Positions 27,694 to 36,871 of a stretch of DNA of 64,000 nucleotides are shown in pieces. The position numbers and the translations under genes were made by a program. This stretch comes from Polyangiaceae bacterium (GTDB lineage Bacteria; Myxococcota_A; Polyangia; Polyangiales; Polyangiaceae): the NCBI GenBank assembly GCA_013361525.1, contig JABFXY010000002.1, positions 104,333 through 168,332 on the forward strand, read 5' to 3'. The notes under the pieces are model-generated. The model was not told where the DNA came from. It saw nothing but the letters and a program-made list of their open reading frames with translations, and made no database searches. How positions within the stretch are numbered: position 1 is the stretch's first letter; each line of letters begins with the position of its first letter.

Positions 27694-27793
27694 GCCGCGT
27701 GGACGAAGAAGCGAAGCGCCAAAGGCGCGAAGCTTCGAAGTCCGGGAAAGGCCCGATGAGCGTCGCAATGGAGCTGCGCTACGCGCAGCTCAG

Positions 27794-28142
27794 TGGTGGA
27801 GGCGGCGGGAATCGAACCCGCGTCCGCGAGGCTTCAAATGCACCTTCGTTCACGCGCGTAGTTGCTGCGTCCCCAGCAACTGGGCTCGCGGATTCGGCCG
27901 CGACCTATCCCTCGCAATCTCAGCCGCGCTATCGAGGGCTCCCTCGCGCGACCCAGCCCTAGTGATTGGCGCCCGCTGGCTACCAGGACGATCTGGCCGT
28001 TGGACGTTGCTAGCGGTGATTAAGCCGCGAGAGCAATGGTGTCGTTGTCGTTCGCACTTATAACGTCCCGCTTTGTAAGGCGGAGCAGGAGCCGCCACGC
28101 GCAGATGCATTCTCCGTCCCCACGTCGAAGCCGGTCGCCCCC
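27794..28142 (-). ncRNA. ssrA: tmRNA (transfer-messenger RNA)
   Basis: Rescues stalled ribosomes by adding a degradation tag. Read on the minus strand, the 349-nt RNA begins GGGGGCGACCGGCTTCGACG and ends with a T arm GGGTTCGATTCCC, acceptor CGCCTCC, A and encoded CCA. The acceptor stem pairs over 7 bp with a G3-U70 wobble, the alanine identity. The tag frame (28055 down to 28020) reads ANDNDTIALAA then TAA, giving (A)ANDNDTIALAA on a tagged protein; the LAA end is what ClpXP recognises. Size and ends match a standard one-piece tmRNA. It is divergent from the lipoprotein gene at 28329. Confidence 0.97.
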
Positions 28143-28166
28143 GTGAGGTGTCTTGTGGACGCGCAC

Positions 28167-28194
28167 AAGGTAACGACGTGGAGCCTGGCGTCAA
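28167..28194 (-). promoter_or_regulatory. Candidate sigma-70-type promoter for ssrA
   Basis: TTGACG (28194-28189) and TACCTT (28172-28167) with a 16-bp spacer. Transcription would start near 28160, giving a precursor ~18 nt longer than mature tmRNA, which RNase P would trim. The -10 is a weak match. Confidence 0.35.
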
Positions 28195-28328
28195 CGACAT
28201 CTTCTGCGAAGACCCGGCGCAGGTGGGCACAGCCTGGACGTTCGGTCGGCGAATACCCACGAACATGCGCTCGTTCCGCGGTCGATCGGGCGTGTGTTCG
28301 TGGCACGCGGGCTGCCATGATCGCGAGC

Positions 28329-29654
28329 ATGAAGGTGGGCTTACGATGGGGGCTGCTCACTGCGCTGCTCGTCGCGTGCGGTGACGACGGCATCGGCGGA
28401 GCTGGGGGCGAGGGCGGTCAACCGGAGGGCGGGGGCGCCCAGGGAGGCGGCATCGAAGGTGGAGGGGGAGGCAGCTCCCTGTTCGAGTGCGCGCTGGCGA
28501 CGCTCGACGAGCCCCTTTGCGAAGGCGCCGGCTGCCCCCTCTCGGGCATGGGTCGCATCGCGTGCTCGGAGCGAAACTTCTTCACGCAGGTCGAGAACGC
28601 GCCGGATGGGTCACCTGTCTTGCTGCTCGATCCGGCGGCGTACGGCGCGTCGCTCTACTTGGCGGAGACGTCCGCGTCGCTCGTGACGGAGCTCGCCGAC
28701 GTGCCGCCGCATGCCGTGCTCTCGACCAATGCGGACGGTGACGCATTCGTGTCGTACGTGCCGCTCGATGTTCCGATGCCTTGGTTCTATCGGCCGATTG
28801 GTGCGGCCGAGGAGGAGATTACCAATGAGCGTGCCGCGTATTGGGTGCCGCGTGGGCTCGAGCTGACCGGAGACGAAGTCCTCGCGCTCGCATTGAAGGG
28901 CACCGATTCCGGTGTCGAGCGACTCGTGTTTGCGACGCGCGCTGCGGACGGAACGTGGACGACGGAGGAGCTTGCCGACGATTACCCGTGGTTCATGTCC
29001 TTGTCGCTCGCGGACGATGGGACGCCGGTGATTGGCTATCGCGATAACGCCCACCATCCGGTCGTGCGCGTCGGCGACGGCCCGACCGAGGCCATTGCAA
29101 TGGCGGACGCATCCGCATCGTGGAATGGGTTGACCATCATCCCCGGCGCGAGCTCATGGGCAGCCGCTCTCTATCAAGCAGCGGACGGTATCGTGGTGAG
29201 TCGTCCTGCCGTCGCGCCCGTTCTGGCGACGGACTTCCCATCGCTCCTGTATCCGACCTGTGAAGCGCCGACGGACGGAGTCTGCTCCGGCAACTGCGCG
29301 GAGATCGGCAATGGTGTGACGTCGTCGCTCTCGGGCGCGCTAATCCCCGGCGGGTTGCTCGTGATGTTCACGCAGCAATCGGTGAATCGCGCCGGCCATT
29401 TCGAGGAAGGCGAGTGCACCGAAGCCGGCTGCCCGTGCAGCTTCGTCGTCGATGACGAAGGCAGCAGCAGCGCGCTGGTGTTGACGCGGCTCGACGATGG
29501 CTCCGACGCGCTCGCGGAGATCGGTCGCTTCGATCTAGGCGCCGGCGTCGAGCCCGTGCAGCTCGATGCAGAGGCACGCGCCGGCGTCGTCGCGTTCGCG
29601 CTCACCCGCCTCGGCGAGGTGCTCTACGGAACGATCGACGTCGACGCGCTGTGA
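28329..29654 (+). CDS. Lipoprotein with Gly-rich linker, probable beta-propeller
   Basis: 441-residue exported protein. The signal MKVGLRWGLLTALLVACG has lipobox LVAC, followed by ~30 residues of Gly/Glu linker. The body contains ~40-residue beta-rich blocks, e.g. GSPVLLLDPAAYGASLYLA, DEVLALALKGTDSGVERLVF, SLSLADDGTPVIGYRD, DIVAFALTRLGEVLYGT-like, plus a Cys-rich region near residue 320 (CEAPTDGVCSGNCAE). Consistent with a propeller with loosely conserved blades; no enzyme motif. An ATG 12 bp upstream (28317) is the alternative start. Function unknown. Confidence 0.6.
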   Translation: MKVGLRWGLLTALLVACGDDGIGGAGGEGGQPEGGGAQGGGIEGGGGGSSLFECALATLDEPLCEGAGCPLSGMGRIACSERNFFTQVENAPDGSPVLLLDPAAYGASLYLAETSASLVTELADVPPHAVLSTNADGDAFVSYVPLDVPMPWFYRPIGAAEEEITNERAAYWVPRGLELTGDEVLALALKGTDSGVERLVFATRAADGTWTTEELADDYPWFMSLSLADDGTPVIGYRDNAHHPVVRVGDGPTEAIAMADASASWNGLTIIPGASSWAAALYQAADGIVVSRPAVAPVLATDFPSLLYPTCEAPTDGVCSGNCAEIGNGVTSSLSGALIPGGLLVMFTQQSVNRAGHFEEGECTEAGCPCSFVVDDEGSSSALVLTRLDDGSDALAEIGRFDLGAGVEPVQLDAEARAGVVAFALTRLGEVLYGTIDVDAL

Positions 29655-29664
29655 TGCGCGGGCG

Positions 29665-29955
29665 TCAGCCCTTCTTCTCTTCGCCCTCTTCAGTCGGCTT
29701 GAACTGGTCCGGTACCTTCGAGCCCTCGCCCCAGAAGTACTTCTCGAGCTCGGTGAACCAGATGCGCTGGCCGGCTTCGGAGACGAGGTCGAGGCGGTAC
29801 TCGTTGATCAGCATCTTCGAGTGCTCGAGCCACTGATTCCACGCCTCTTTCGAGACGTTCTCGAAGATCTTCTGCCCCATCGGACCCTTCAGCGGGGGCT
29901 TCTCGAGCCCCTCCGCCTCACGGCCGAGCTTCACGCACTGAACCATTCGCGCCAT
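29665..29955 (-). CDS. yggX: Probable Fe(2+)-trafficking protein YggX
   Basis: 96-residue cytoplasmic protein that protects iron-sulfur clusters from oxidation and supports Fe handling. Diagnostic features: MVQCVKLGREAEGL with the conserved Cys near the N-terminus, GQKIFENVSKEAW, LINEYRLDL, and a C-terminal ELEKYFWGE. Length and order match the family (about 90). It lies 90 bp downstream of an NTF2-like gene on the same strand; convergent with the lipoprotein at 28329. Confidence 0.95.
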   Translation of the reverse strand: MARMVQCVKLGREAEGLEKPPLKGPMGQKIFENVSKEAWNQWLEHSKMLINEYRLDLVSEAGQRIWFTELEKYFWGEGSKVPDQFKPTEEGEEKKG

Positions 29956-30045
29956 TTCAGATGCTGATTAGCCCAGCGTCGTGCGAACGGCAAACGGTGC
30001 TCGTACGTAGCCGGGCGCTCGACGCGAGCACCCGGCTCCAGTGCT

Positions 30046-30495
30046 TCACGCGGCAGCTTGGCTGATGTCCATCAGCAAGCGCACCGAGTCGGCGTACGTC
30101 GTGCCGCGAATGCATCGGCCGCCGCGCAGCTCGAGGATCTCGCAGAACGTGGGCGGCTGGACCGGCGGCGGACGCGTCGACGGCGGGCGGGTCAGCGGCG
30201 GAACGCTCTTCCGCGCGGCGTGACGAATGCCACATTCCGCCACGACGATGAGGCCGGCGTCGTGGATCGCGCGCGCTTCGATCTGCGCGCCCGGAACACC
30301 TTCGAGCATGCTCCGGAAGCTCGCGGTGACGGCGGCGATGCCGCGTACGCGTTCGTCACGGGCTGCGTGAAACCACTCCACCTCCGGCGCCAACATCGCC
30401 GCGATCCATTCCCAGTCGCGTCGGTTGAAGGCGTCGTAGTAGCAGCGGACCCACTCGACGTTGCTCTGCTTCGGGGTGTTCTGCTTCTCGTTCAC
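30046..30495 (-). CDS. NTF2/SnoaL-like protein
   Basis: 149-residue protein of the nuclear transport factor 2-like superfamily: WVRCYYDAFNRRDWEWIAAMLAPEVEWF is the typical opening helix-loop, followed by RGIAAVTASFRSML and a beta-sheet half ending FCEILELRGGRCIRGTTYAD. A Pro-rich insertion (residues ~105-120, RPPSTRPPPVQPP) interrupts the sheet and is unusual. The fold serves enzymes and binding proteins alike, so no reaction is assigned. The GTG start is supported by GGAGGTG seven bases upstream. It is downstream of talB on the same strand (155-bp gap). Confidence 0.7.
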   Translation of the reverse strand: MNEKQNTPKQSNVEWVRCYYDAFNRRDWEWIAAMLAPEVEWFHAARDERVRGIAAVTASFRSMLEGVPGAQIEARAIHDAGLIVVAECGIRHAARKSVPPLTRPPSTRPPPVQPPTFCEILELRGGRCIRGTTYADSVRLLMDISQAAA

Positions 30496-30650
30496 GATGG
30501 CACCTCCAAGCACGGGCTAGGCCATAGCCTGGTCCCCTCAAACCCAGCGAAAGTCCCGCTCTGTGGGATGGTCTCATGGATCACGATCGGACCGGACCGG
30601 ATCGTCGATGGACCGGAGGGTTGCTGGAGGTGCCTACACTGTAGGTGTGC

Positions 30651-31625
30651 TTACACGCTCTTGAGCCGCTCCTCGAGCTGCTTCTCGAGCTGGACGAGCG
30701 ACTTCGTGAAGCCGTCGATGCCTTCCTGGAGCTTGAACGAAGCCATCTCGTCCGCTGCATGCATGCTCCGGAACGTCGGCTCGTTCATGGCGATACGTTT
30801 CACGTCCGCCTTCTTCGCGGCCTCGGGGTCGAGCTTGCGCGGCACCTCGCCGTCCTTCGAGGCGAGCTCGTCCAGGAGCTTCGGCGAGATCGTGAGGAGG
30901 TCGCAGCCCGCGAGCTCGAGGATCTCTCCCGTGTTGCGGAAGCTCGCGCCCATGACCTCGGTCTTGTAGCCGAAGTGTTTGAAGTACTCGTAGATGCCGG
31001 CGACGCTGACGACGCCCGGGTCTTCGGCCGGCGGGTAGCTCGTCTTGCCCGTCTTCTTCAAATAGAAGTCGAGGATGCGCCCGACGAACGGGGAGATGAG
31101 CGTGACCTTCGCCTCGGCGCACGCGATCGCTTGGTGAAGGCCGAAGAGGAGCGTGAGGTTGCAGTGAATCCCCTCTTGCTCGAGCTTCTCGGCGGCGCGA
31201 ATGCCCTCCCACGTGGAGGCGACCTTGATGAGGATGCGCTCCTTCGAGACGCCGGCCTCTTCGTACATCCTGATGAGCTTGCGGGCCTTGGCGATCGAGC
31301 CCTGCTCGTCGAAGGAAAGGCGCGCGTCGACCTCGGTCGAGACGCGGCCCGGTACGATCGCGAGGATGCGTTTGCCGAACTCGACGGAGAGCTCGTCGAT
31401 GGCTTGCGCCACGATGTCGTGCGGCGACGCGCCCGCGCCGAAATCTTGCCGAGCAGCGGTGAGCGCATGATCGACGATCTCGGCGTAGGCCGGCATTTGA
31501 GCGGCCGCCGCGATGAGGGACGGATTGGTCGTCGCGTCCTGCGGTTTGAACTGCTCGATCGACTGGATGTCGCCCGTGTCCGCGACGACGCGGGTGGTTC
31601 GCTTCAGCTCGGTTAGAAGGCTCAT
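30651..31625 (-). CDS. tal: Transaldolase
   Basis: 324-residue (beta/alpha)8 enzyme of the non-oxidative pentose-phosphate pathway, transferring a dihydroxyacetone unit from sedoheptulose-7-P to glyceraldehyde-3-P. Key residues: Asp16 in [16 protein letters not shown] (30-38), Schiff-base Lys134 in [13 protein letters not shown], and NLTLLF followed by [11 protein letters not shown]. Length and C-terminus match the TalB subfamily. A GGAGG site precedes the ATG. It lies 12 bp downstream of the lipoprotein gene and is probably co-transcribed with it. Confidence 0.97.
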   Translation of the reverse strand: MSLLTELKRTTRVVADTGDIQSIEQFKPQDATTNPSLIAAAAQMPAYAEIVDHALTAARQDFGAGASPHDIVAQAIDELSVEFGKRILAIVPGRVSTEVDARLSFDEQGSIAKARKLIRMYEEAGVSKERILIKVASTWEGIRAAEKLEQEGIHCNLTLLFGLHQAIACAEAKVTLISPFVGRILDFYLKKTGKTSYPPAEDPGVVSVAGIYEYFKHFGYKTEVMGASFRNTGEILELAGCDLLTISPKLLDELASKDGEVPRKLDPEAAKKADVKRIAMNEPTFRSMHAADEMASFKLQEGIDGFTKSLVQLEKQLEERLKSV

Positions 31626-31637
31626 CGTTGCCTCCGC

Positions 31638-32408
31638 TTACTTCAACGCCTTGGGGACGGGAACATCTCCGCCACCGCGGACATATGCCGCGATAGCGTC
31701 GCTCAATTTGTCGACTGCCTTTTCGCAGGCCTTGCTCACGTCACCCATGGTGACGCCCTTGCATTCGTCGCGCCGCTCCTTGTTGATCTTCCCGAGCGTT
31801 GCGTCGTTGACGAAGGCCGATTGCGACTCTTCGCTGTAGTCCTGCCAGCGAAGCTTCGCGTTTTTCGCCTTCGGCGGCGCCTTGAACGTCAGCTCTTCGC
31901 CGGAGAGCGACGCGCACGAGCCGTCCCATCGCAGGACGTCGTAGCCGCCGCCCGCGCCGCTCACCTCGATTCCGGTCGTGTTCTTCTTCACGGAGAGGAC
32001 GATCACCTCTTCGTCGAACGCGAGCTTGTCGTTCGACGACGACGCGCCGCCCGAGGCGTTCCACGCGTCGGTGTTGCGCGTGAGGTACCCACGCGAAAAC
32101 GGCGAGTCCTTCTTGAAGTACACGAGCGCGAGATCCGGGTTCACGTTCCCACAGAGCTTCTTCACGAAGGCCGCGGTCGGTAGGCAGAGGTCGCCTTGCT
32201 TTTCGCAGGTCGTCACGACGGCAGGTCCTGCGTCCGCCTGTGCGGTGGATGCCGCGGTCGCCTTTGCGGTGGTTGCGGCGCCTTCCGAGCTCGTGGGTTC
32301 CACCCCCTCTTCGTTCGAAGATGCCGGCTCGGTTTGGCTGCTGCCGCAGGCCGCGGCAAAGACGGAGATCGCAGCGATCGCAGTCACGCGTAATGAGTGT
32401 CGAGGCAT
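31638..32408 (-). CDS. Lipoprotein, unknown function
   Basis: 256-residue exported protein: lipobox AAAC at ~18-21, a Ser/Thr/Ala-rich linker, then a folded domain beginning CEKQGDLCLPTAAFVKKLC with several cysteines and a basic, beta-rich C-terminal half. No family recognised. Similar proteins with a TTCEKQGDLC-type motif are common in Polyangia lipoproteomes, but I cannot name one. Operon with talB is likely from the 12-bp gap; whether there is a functional link to sugar metabolism is unclear. Confidence 0.6.
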   Translation of the reverse strand: MPRHSLRVTAIAAISVFAAACGSSQTEPASSNEEGVEPTSSEGAATTAKATAASTAQADAGPAVVTTCEKQGDLCLPTAAFVKKLCGNVNPDLALVYFKKDSPFSRGYLTRNTDAWNASGGASSSNDKLAFDEEVIVLSVKKNTTGIEVSGAGGGYDVLRWDGSCASLSGEELTFKAPPKAKNAKLRWQDYSEESQSAFVNDATLGKINKERRDECKGVTMGDVSKACEKAVDKLSDAIAAYVRGGGDVPVPKALK

Positions 32409-32485
32409 GGGCTCGGCAAAGTATCAAAAGCCGTCCCGGCGTGTATTGACGAGCGCACCGACACGGAGTCCATTTCGTCGTCGCC

Positions 32486-33577
32486 ATGCGGAGCACGTCG
32501 TCATCGCTGTATCTGCTGAGCGTAGGTTGTCTGCTCGTGTCGGCCGCTTGTGCCGACGTCGAGGAGCCGTCGGACGACGACGATAGCTACGTCACCACCG
32601 GGGTGAACGGCAGCACGTCGTCCGGCGAAACGGGCGGAACGGCTTCCACCGGCGCGTGGGGTCACAACGGCTCTGGCGGGGAAGGCGGCGGCTCGTCGAG
32701 CCACGGGCCGTATCCGATCGTGCTCGCGCACGGCTTCTTCGGCTTCGAAGAGTTCGCGGGCGTCGAGTTCGCCACCTACTTCTACCAGGTGAAGCAGTAC
32801 CTCGCGGACAACGGCGAGACGCAGATCTTCACGCCTGCGGTCGATCCGTTCAACGACTCGGCGACGCGCGGTGCGCAGCTCGAGGCGCACATCGAGTCGA
32901 TCCTCGCAGAGACGGGCGCGGACAAAGTCGTCGTCATCGGTCATTCACAGGGCGGCCTCGACGCGCGCGTCGTCGCGCACGACCGGCCCGAGCTCATCGC
33001 CGCGGTGTTGACCGTCGCGACCCCACACGGCGGCTCACCCGTCTCGGATATCGCGCTCGGCATCACGGAGAACGATGCCGCTTCCGACATCATCGACAAC
33101 CTGGTGAACCTGATCGGCTCTGCGATTTACGACGAGGTCGGCGACGAGACGAGCGTGACCGACGCGCTCTATCAGTTCTCGACCCCGGGCATCGCCGAGT
33201 TCAACGCGACATACCCTGACGCGCCCGGCATCTTCTACGCGTCGATGACGGGTCGCACGGACTATCACCTCGGCGGCCAAGCCTGCGTTCCCGATTTCCA
33301 CCTCGCGTACATCGACAGCTTGAAGACGGTGGAGGATCCGACGGAGGCTCTCTTCGTCATCAGCGAGGCGATCATCGACGGTAGCGACGATTCGCCGAAC
33401 GACGGCCTCGTCCGCGTCGAGGACGCGAAGCACGGCGAGTTTTGGGGCTGCGTCCCCGCCGACCACACCGACGAGATCGGCCAGATCTTCGGCGACAACC
33501 CCGGTTTCGGAAATTCCTTCGACCACAAGCAGCTCTTCCTCGAGCTGGTGCGCGAGCTGCGACGCCGCGGCTTCTAG
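32486..33577 (+). CDS. Secreted triacylglycerol lipase/esterase (lipoprotein)
   Basis: 363-residue alpha/beta hydrolase exported as a lipoprotein (lipobox SAAC, Cys22), with a Gly-rich linker to residue ~72. The enzyme starts PIVLAHGFFGFEEF (oxyanion hole HGFFG, 82-86), the nucleophile is Ser154 in GHSQGG, a candidate acidic residue lies in NDGLVRVEDAKHG and the catalytic His in PADHTDEIGQ. This is the layout of Pseudomonas/Burkholderia family I.1-I.2 lipases, where the Asp/His pair also flanks a calcium site. A foldase (Lif) is not encoded nearby. The substrate is likely extracellular triglyceride or ester. Confidence 0.88.
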   Translation: MRSTSSSLYLLSVGCLLVSAACADVEEPSDDDDSYVTTGVNGSTSSGETGGTASTGAWGHNGSGGEGGGSSSHGPYPIVLAHGFFGFEEFAGVEFATYFYQVKQYLADNGETQIFTPAVDPFNDSATRGAQLEAHIESILAETGADKVVVIGHSQGGLDARVVAHDRPELIAAVLTVATPHGGSPVSDIALGITENDAASDIIDNLVNLIGSAIYDEVGDETSVTDALYQFSTPGIAEFNATYPDAPGIFYASMTGRTDYHLGGQACVPDFHLAYIDSLKTVEDPTEALFVISEAIIDGSDDSPNDGLVRVEDAKHGEFWGCVPADHTDEIGQIFGDNPGFGNSFDHKQLFLELVRELRRRGF

Positions 33578-33590
33578 CGGTTCTCTCTTC

Positions 33591-35153
33591 TCACCGAGCG
33601 ACGCGAATCTTGCGTGTGACACCCGCGACGTCGACATCGAGGTCGATGGCGCGGATGTTCTGCACCGCCTCTTTCTTCAGGAAGAGGACGCCGCCGGGGA
33701 GGTGGTCGTAGGCGAAGAAGCTTCCCTGGACGGTGCGCTTCGATCCGTCCGCGTTGGTGACGGTCACGTTCTTCGCCGGGCCCATCGGGGGGCGGCGGAG
33801 CGTCGTCGGTTGGAGCCACGTCGTTCGGTCCGCGTTCGTGCCGCCGATGCTGATGCGCTCGTAGACCTGGCTCTCTCCGCTGTCGGGTGTGACGACGTTG
33901 GCCGAGCCGCCGGTGTCCTGCATGAAGCCGAGGATCTCTTCGAAGACGTAGTCGCTGATCCAGTTCGGCTCGCAGTAGCCCATCATGTCTTTGAAGTCGG
34001 GGGAGACCATTTGGTGCCCGAAGATGTCCATGCCCCAGGTGCCGATCGAACCACCTGCGTGCGGATACGCGGGGTCGGCGCCTTCGACGTTGCCGCAGGG
34101 CGAATGCGGGCGGCCGTGGTTGTGCCCGACCTCGTGGACCGCGGTCCACGCGGCGACGTCGCCCGCGTAACCGAGACCGATCGCCGAGCGTGAGTACTCG
34201 CCGCTCGCCTGGCCGATGAACCCGAGGCCGGCGACACAGCTATCGACGCAATATTGGTTGAAGCTGTCCGAGGGCTCGAAGAGGCCGTAGTAGTACTCGT
34301 CGAATTCGACGCTCGCGTTCACCCGTTGATTCGCGACCTCGTTGAGCAGCTCTTCCCACCCGTCGCCTCCGCGGTCGATGTACCCGCTCCAAGAGAGCGT
34401 CGGCCCGACGCTGATCAGGACGTCGGTGGTCGGGTAGAGCGTCATGAAGTACGCGCGGTACCGATCGATCTGATTTTGCGAGGTGTCGGGGAGGCGGTTC
34501 GAGCCATCGGCCTGATACCGGATCGGAATGAGCGTCACGCGCAGCGCGTGCGAAGCCTGCACCGAGAGGTTCGCCTCCGGCGTCGACGCGCTGGGGTTCG
34601 AGCCGACGTCGGTTCCGTCTTCGAGCAGCTCGATGCGAAAGCTTCCGCCCGTCATGTATTCGGCCGGCACGTCGAAGTTGATCGTGCTGCCGTAGTCGCT
34701 CTCGTCCGAGGCGTAGTTGCCCGAGACCGGCACCTCGAGTTGGTGGTCGCCGATCGTCAGTCGCGCGGTCACGGGCGCACCGCTCGGGTTCGTCGTCGAG
34801 ACGAAGATGCGAACGACCGCGGGTCGGTTCGCGACGAGGCTCACCGTCGGAGCGTGCGCAGCGCCGTCCGAGAACACGGTGCTCTTCACGGCTTGGTAGA
34901 ACGAGACCTCGTCGACGGTGTAACCCGTCGCGTCCCCGAGCGGGTTTTCGGGGGTGCCGCCGCCGCCCGGGGTGATCGGCGTGCCGCCGCCGTCCGACGT
35001 GCCCGCGCCGCTCGCGCCCGCGCCGTCGTCCTCGGTGCCGTCGTCCTGCGCGCCGTCTTGCTCGTCGTCGATGACGAGCTGGTCCGCGCCCGTCAGCGCG
35101 TTGCAACCGACGAGAGCCGCAGCGAGCATCGCGATCGCGGGGAAGGTGCGCAT
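33591..35153 (-). CDS. Metzincin-type zinc metalloprotease lipoprotein
   Basis: 520-residue secreted protease. Lipobox LVGC, an acidic/Gly-rich linker, beta-rich domains ~70-190, then a catalytic region with HEVGHNHGRPH (340-350), the metzincin HExxHxxGxxH zinc motif with all three ligands, and a Met-turn MMGYC (~390-394). Cysteines around it (CVDSC, SPCGNV) probably form disulfides. It resembles M66/StcE- or M64-like mucin- or surface-cleaving proteases but subfamily is not certain. Start taken at the ATG at 35153 for a proper signal peptide; an in-frame start at 35186 is possible. Convergent with the lipase gene, 13 bp apart. Confidence 0.85.
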   Translation of the reverse strand: MRTFPAIAMLAAALVGCNALTGADQLVIDDEQDGAQDDGTEDDGAGASGAGTSDGGGTPITPGGGGTPENPLGDATGYTVDEVSFYQAVKSTVFSDGAAHAPTVSLVANRPAVVRIFVSTTNPSGAPVTARLTIGDHQLEVPVSGNYASDESDYGSTINFDVPAEYMTGGSFRIELLEDGTDVGSNPSASTPEANLSVQASHALRVTLIPIRYQADGSNRLPDTSQNQIDRYRAYFMTLYPTTDVLISVGPTLSWSGYIDRGGDGWEELLNEVANQRVNASVEFDEYYYGLFEPSDSFNQYCVDSCVAGLGFIGQASGEYSRSAIGLGYAGDVAAWTAVHEVGHNHGRPHSPCGNVEGADPAYPHAGGSIGTWGMDIFGHQMVSPDFKDMMGYCEPNWISDYVFEEILGFMQDTGGSANVVTPDSGESQVYERISIGGTNADRTTWLQPTTLRRPPMGPAKNVTVTNADGSKRTVQGSFFAYDHLPGGVLFLKKEAVQNIRAIDLDVDVAGVTRKIRVAR

Positions 35154-35303
35154 CGTCGGCGGCGATGACTTCACGCCTCGTGCCATACGGCTGCAGCGTG
35201 TGGGCAGCGAGGATCCTGAAGCCTATTTCCCGCGCGGCGAGAATCGTTTCGCTGCGGTGGACATCGTGGCGATGTCCGATTGATCCACTGGATCAGCTGC
35301 GGC

Positions 35304-36803
35304 TCAGGGCTTCTTCGCGCTCGTCGAGGGGTTCGCTTGAAGCTCTTTCAGTCGCTTCGCGGCGCCCGTCATGCACGACGGCGGCTGCTGGTTCTGTTGG
35401 CAGAGTCCGATGAGCTGCTTGAGCTCCGCCTCGCTCAAGGTGTTGACCGGGCGCCCGCGGAGGCTGTCGAACTTCTTCTTCGGATCATTGAGCGCTGCAC
35501 GATCTTCCTGGCCGGGGCCGACGGGCGCGGACGAAGCCGTCGGGGGCGGACGCGGAACGTACGCGGTCGGGCGCACCGTCGGGGCGGGAGCGTCGGGCTT
35601 GATGTCCTCGAGCTCCTCGGGAAGCTCGACGCCGATGTTCTTCAGCGCCTGCTGCGCCTTTCGACGGCGCTCCTCGTCGAGGTTCTTGTCGTTGCGGATC
35701 TGCCAGAGGAGATCGACCTGCTTCTGCGGATCGTCCGGGTGGCTCTCGGCTTCTTTGAAGAGCTTGTCCGCCCAGTCACCTTCGATCTTCGCGACGCTCG
35801 GATCTTTGAGCGCGTTCGACCCTTCGGGGATCTGCGAGACCTTCTGGTGCGCTTCGTCGAGCTTGCCCTCCTCGTGGAGCTTCCTCGCTTCTTCGAGGAG
35901 CTTGCGACCCGCATCGTCGGCCGGCGGGTCTGCCGTCGCCGACGTCGGCACCTGCTTGTTCGGATCGCGCGACGCCACGTAGGCCGCGGCGGCGCCGACA
36001 CCGACGACACCGAAGAGAGCGCCGACCGCGACCATCTTCAGGATGCTCGAGCTCGAGGCCTTCGGTTTCGAGCCCGCGCCCGGCGCTTTGATCGCCGCGT
36101 CGAAGCCGGTGATCGCGGGGAGCGCGAGGTTCCGATCGAAGCCCGCCTTGAAAATCTTCCCCGCGCCGACGAAGCGCAGGCGCACATCACCGAGCTCGAG
36201 CGCGTCGCCGGCCTCGATGAAGCCGCGCCGCACCTCTTGCCCGTTGATGCGAATGCCGTTGGCCGAGCCCTTGTCGATGATCTCGTAGCGGCCGTTGCCG
36301 ACCGCGAAGAGCTCGGCGTGGAAGCGGCTCACCGAGCTGTGATTGACCGAGATGTCTGCGTCCTCCGACCGGCCCATCGAGAAGTGCTCGCGGTCGAGGT
36401 AGAACTCTTGCCCCGGCTGGGGGCCGACGACGACGACCAGCCGATCCGGCCGGTGGTGCGGGGGTAGCGCCTGTGGCGTTGCCGCGTGCTGCTGCACGGC
36501 CGGCATGAGGCGAGCCTCGTCGACGAACTCGAGGCGGTAGTCGCCGAGTTGGACGATGTCGCCGTGGTTGACGTGCTGCTCACCCGCGACGCGCAGGCCG
36601 TTGACGTACGTGCCGTTGTAGCTCTCGAGATCCCGCAAAACCCATCCGTCGCTGTTCTTCCGGATGGTTGCGTGTTTGCGCGAGATGTTGCGCTCGGTGA
36701 GACGGATCTCGTTCGACTCGTCGCGGCCGACCCCGTAGTCGGTGTGGACGAGCGGAAGCGAGATCTGCTTCTGCTCGTCGTCTTCGATCGTCAGCTTCCA
36801 CAT
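35304..36803 (-). CDS. Double-FHA-domain membrane protein
   Basis: 499 residues. Two FHA domains, which bind phosphothreonine peptides: FHA1 ~22-75 (GRDESNEIRL, ISRKHATI, NGTYVNG) and FHA2 ~143-195 (MGRSEDADISV, SRFHAEL, NGIRING). Then a basic/Ala linker, a transmembrane segment ~254-274 (ILKMVAVGALFGVVGVGAAAAYVA) and a charged, helical C-terminal half with Pro-rich stretches. The FHA domains would be cytoplasmic and the C-terminal part extracytoplasmic. Fits a scaffold for Ser/Thr-kinase signalling or a type VI/secretion-associated protein; many such proteins are found in myxobacteria. Upstream of the AIM24 operon on the same strand (69 bp from the downstream gene). Confidence 0.88.
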   Translation of the reverse strand: MWKLTIEDDEQKQISLPLVHTDYGVGRDESNEIRLTERNISRKHATIRKNSDGWVLRDLESYNGTYVNGLRVAGEQHVNHGDIVQLGDYRLEFVDEARLMPAVQQHAATPQALPPHHRPDRLVVVVGPQPGQEFYLDREHFSMGRSEDADISVNHSSVSRFHAELFAVGNGRYEIIDKGSANGIRINGQEVRRGFIEAGDALELGDVRLRFVGAGKIFKAGFDRNLALPAITGFDAAIKAPGAGSKPKASSSSILKMVAVGALFGVVGVGAAAAYVASRDPNKQVPTSATADPPADDAGRKLLEEARKLHEEGKLDEAHQKVSQIPEGSNALKDPSVAKIEGDWADKLFKEAESHPDDPQKQVDLLWQIRNDKNLDEERRRKAQQALKNIGVELPEELEDIKPDAPAPTVRPTAYVPRPPPTASSAPVGPGQEDRAALNDPKKKFDSLRGRPVNTLSEAELKQLIGLCQQNQQPPSCMTGAAKRLKELQANPSTSAKKP

Positions 36804-36871
36804 GCGAGATCGCTCGACACGGATGGGTAGGTAACTTTAGCGACGAGCCGGCTGAATTTGAAGGGCAGCGG

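Larger units (their letters stand above)
26747..27793. other. Gene-poor interval left of ssrA
   Basis: About 1 kb without a credible protein gene. Open frames exist on both strands but translate as low-complexity Arg/Ser/Pro and repeat themselves because they read through the two 140-bp repeats. The left part (26747-27294) shows only short, scattered GC-rich stretches and no recognisable RNA. The right part holds the direct repeats and an ssrA 3'-end copy, described separately. Confidence 0.7.

Noticed and set aside
26968..27768. Minus-strand open frame of ~266 codons
   Set aside because: It reads through both 140-bp repeats and so repeats itself, has Arg/Ser/Pro-rich composition, and lacks a start site or similarity. 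The opposite strand has an equally long frame.
27132..27962. Plus-strand open frame of ~276 codons
   Set aside because: Overlaps the repeats and the antisense of ssrA; the sequence resembles spurious translations of tRNA/tmRNA ends.
28301..28316. Second sigma-54-like site, TGGCACGCGGGCTGCC
   Set aside because: Spacing is right but -12 is CTGC, and transcription would start 2 bp before the ATG at 28329, leaving no leader. Probably chance.
30600..30650. Palindrome CCTAC-ACT-GTAGG downstream of talB
   Set aside because: Stem of only 5 bp with no T-tract; not enough for a terminator or a defined operator.
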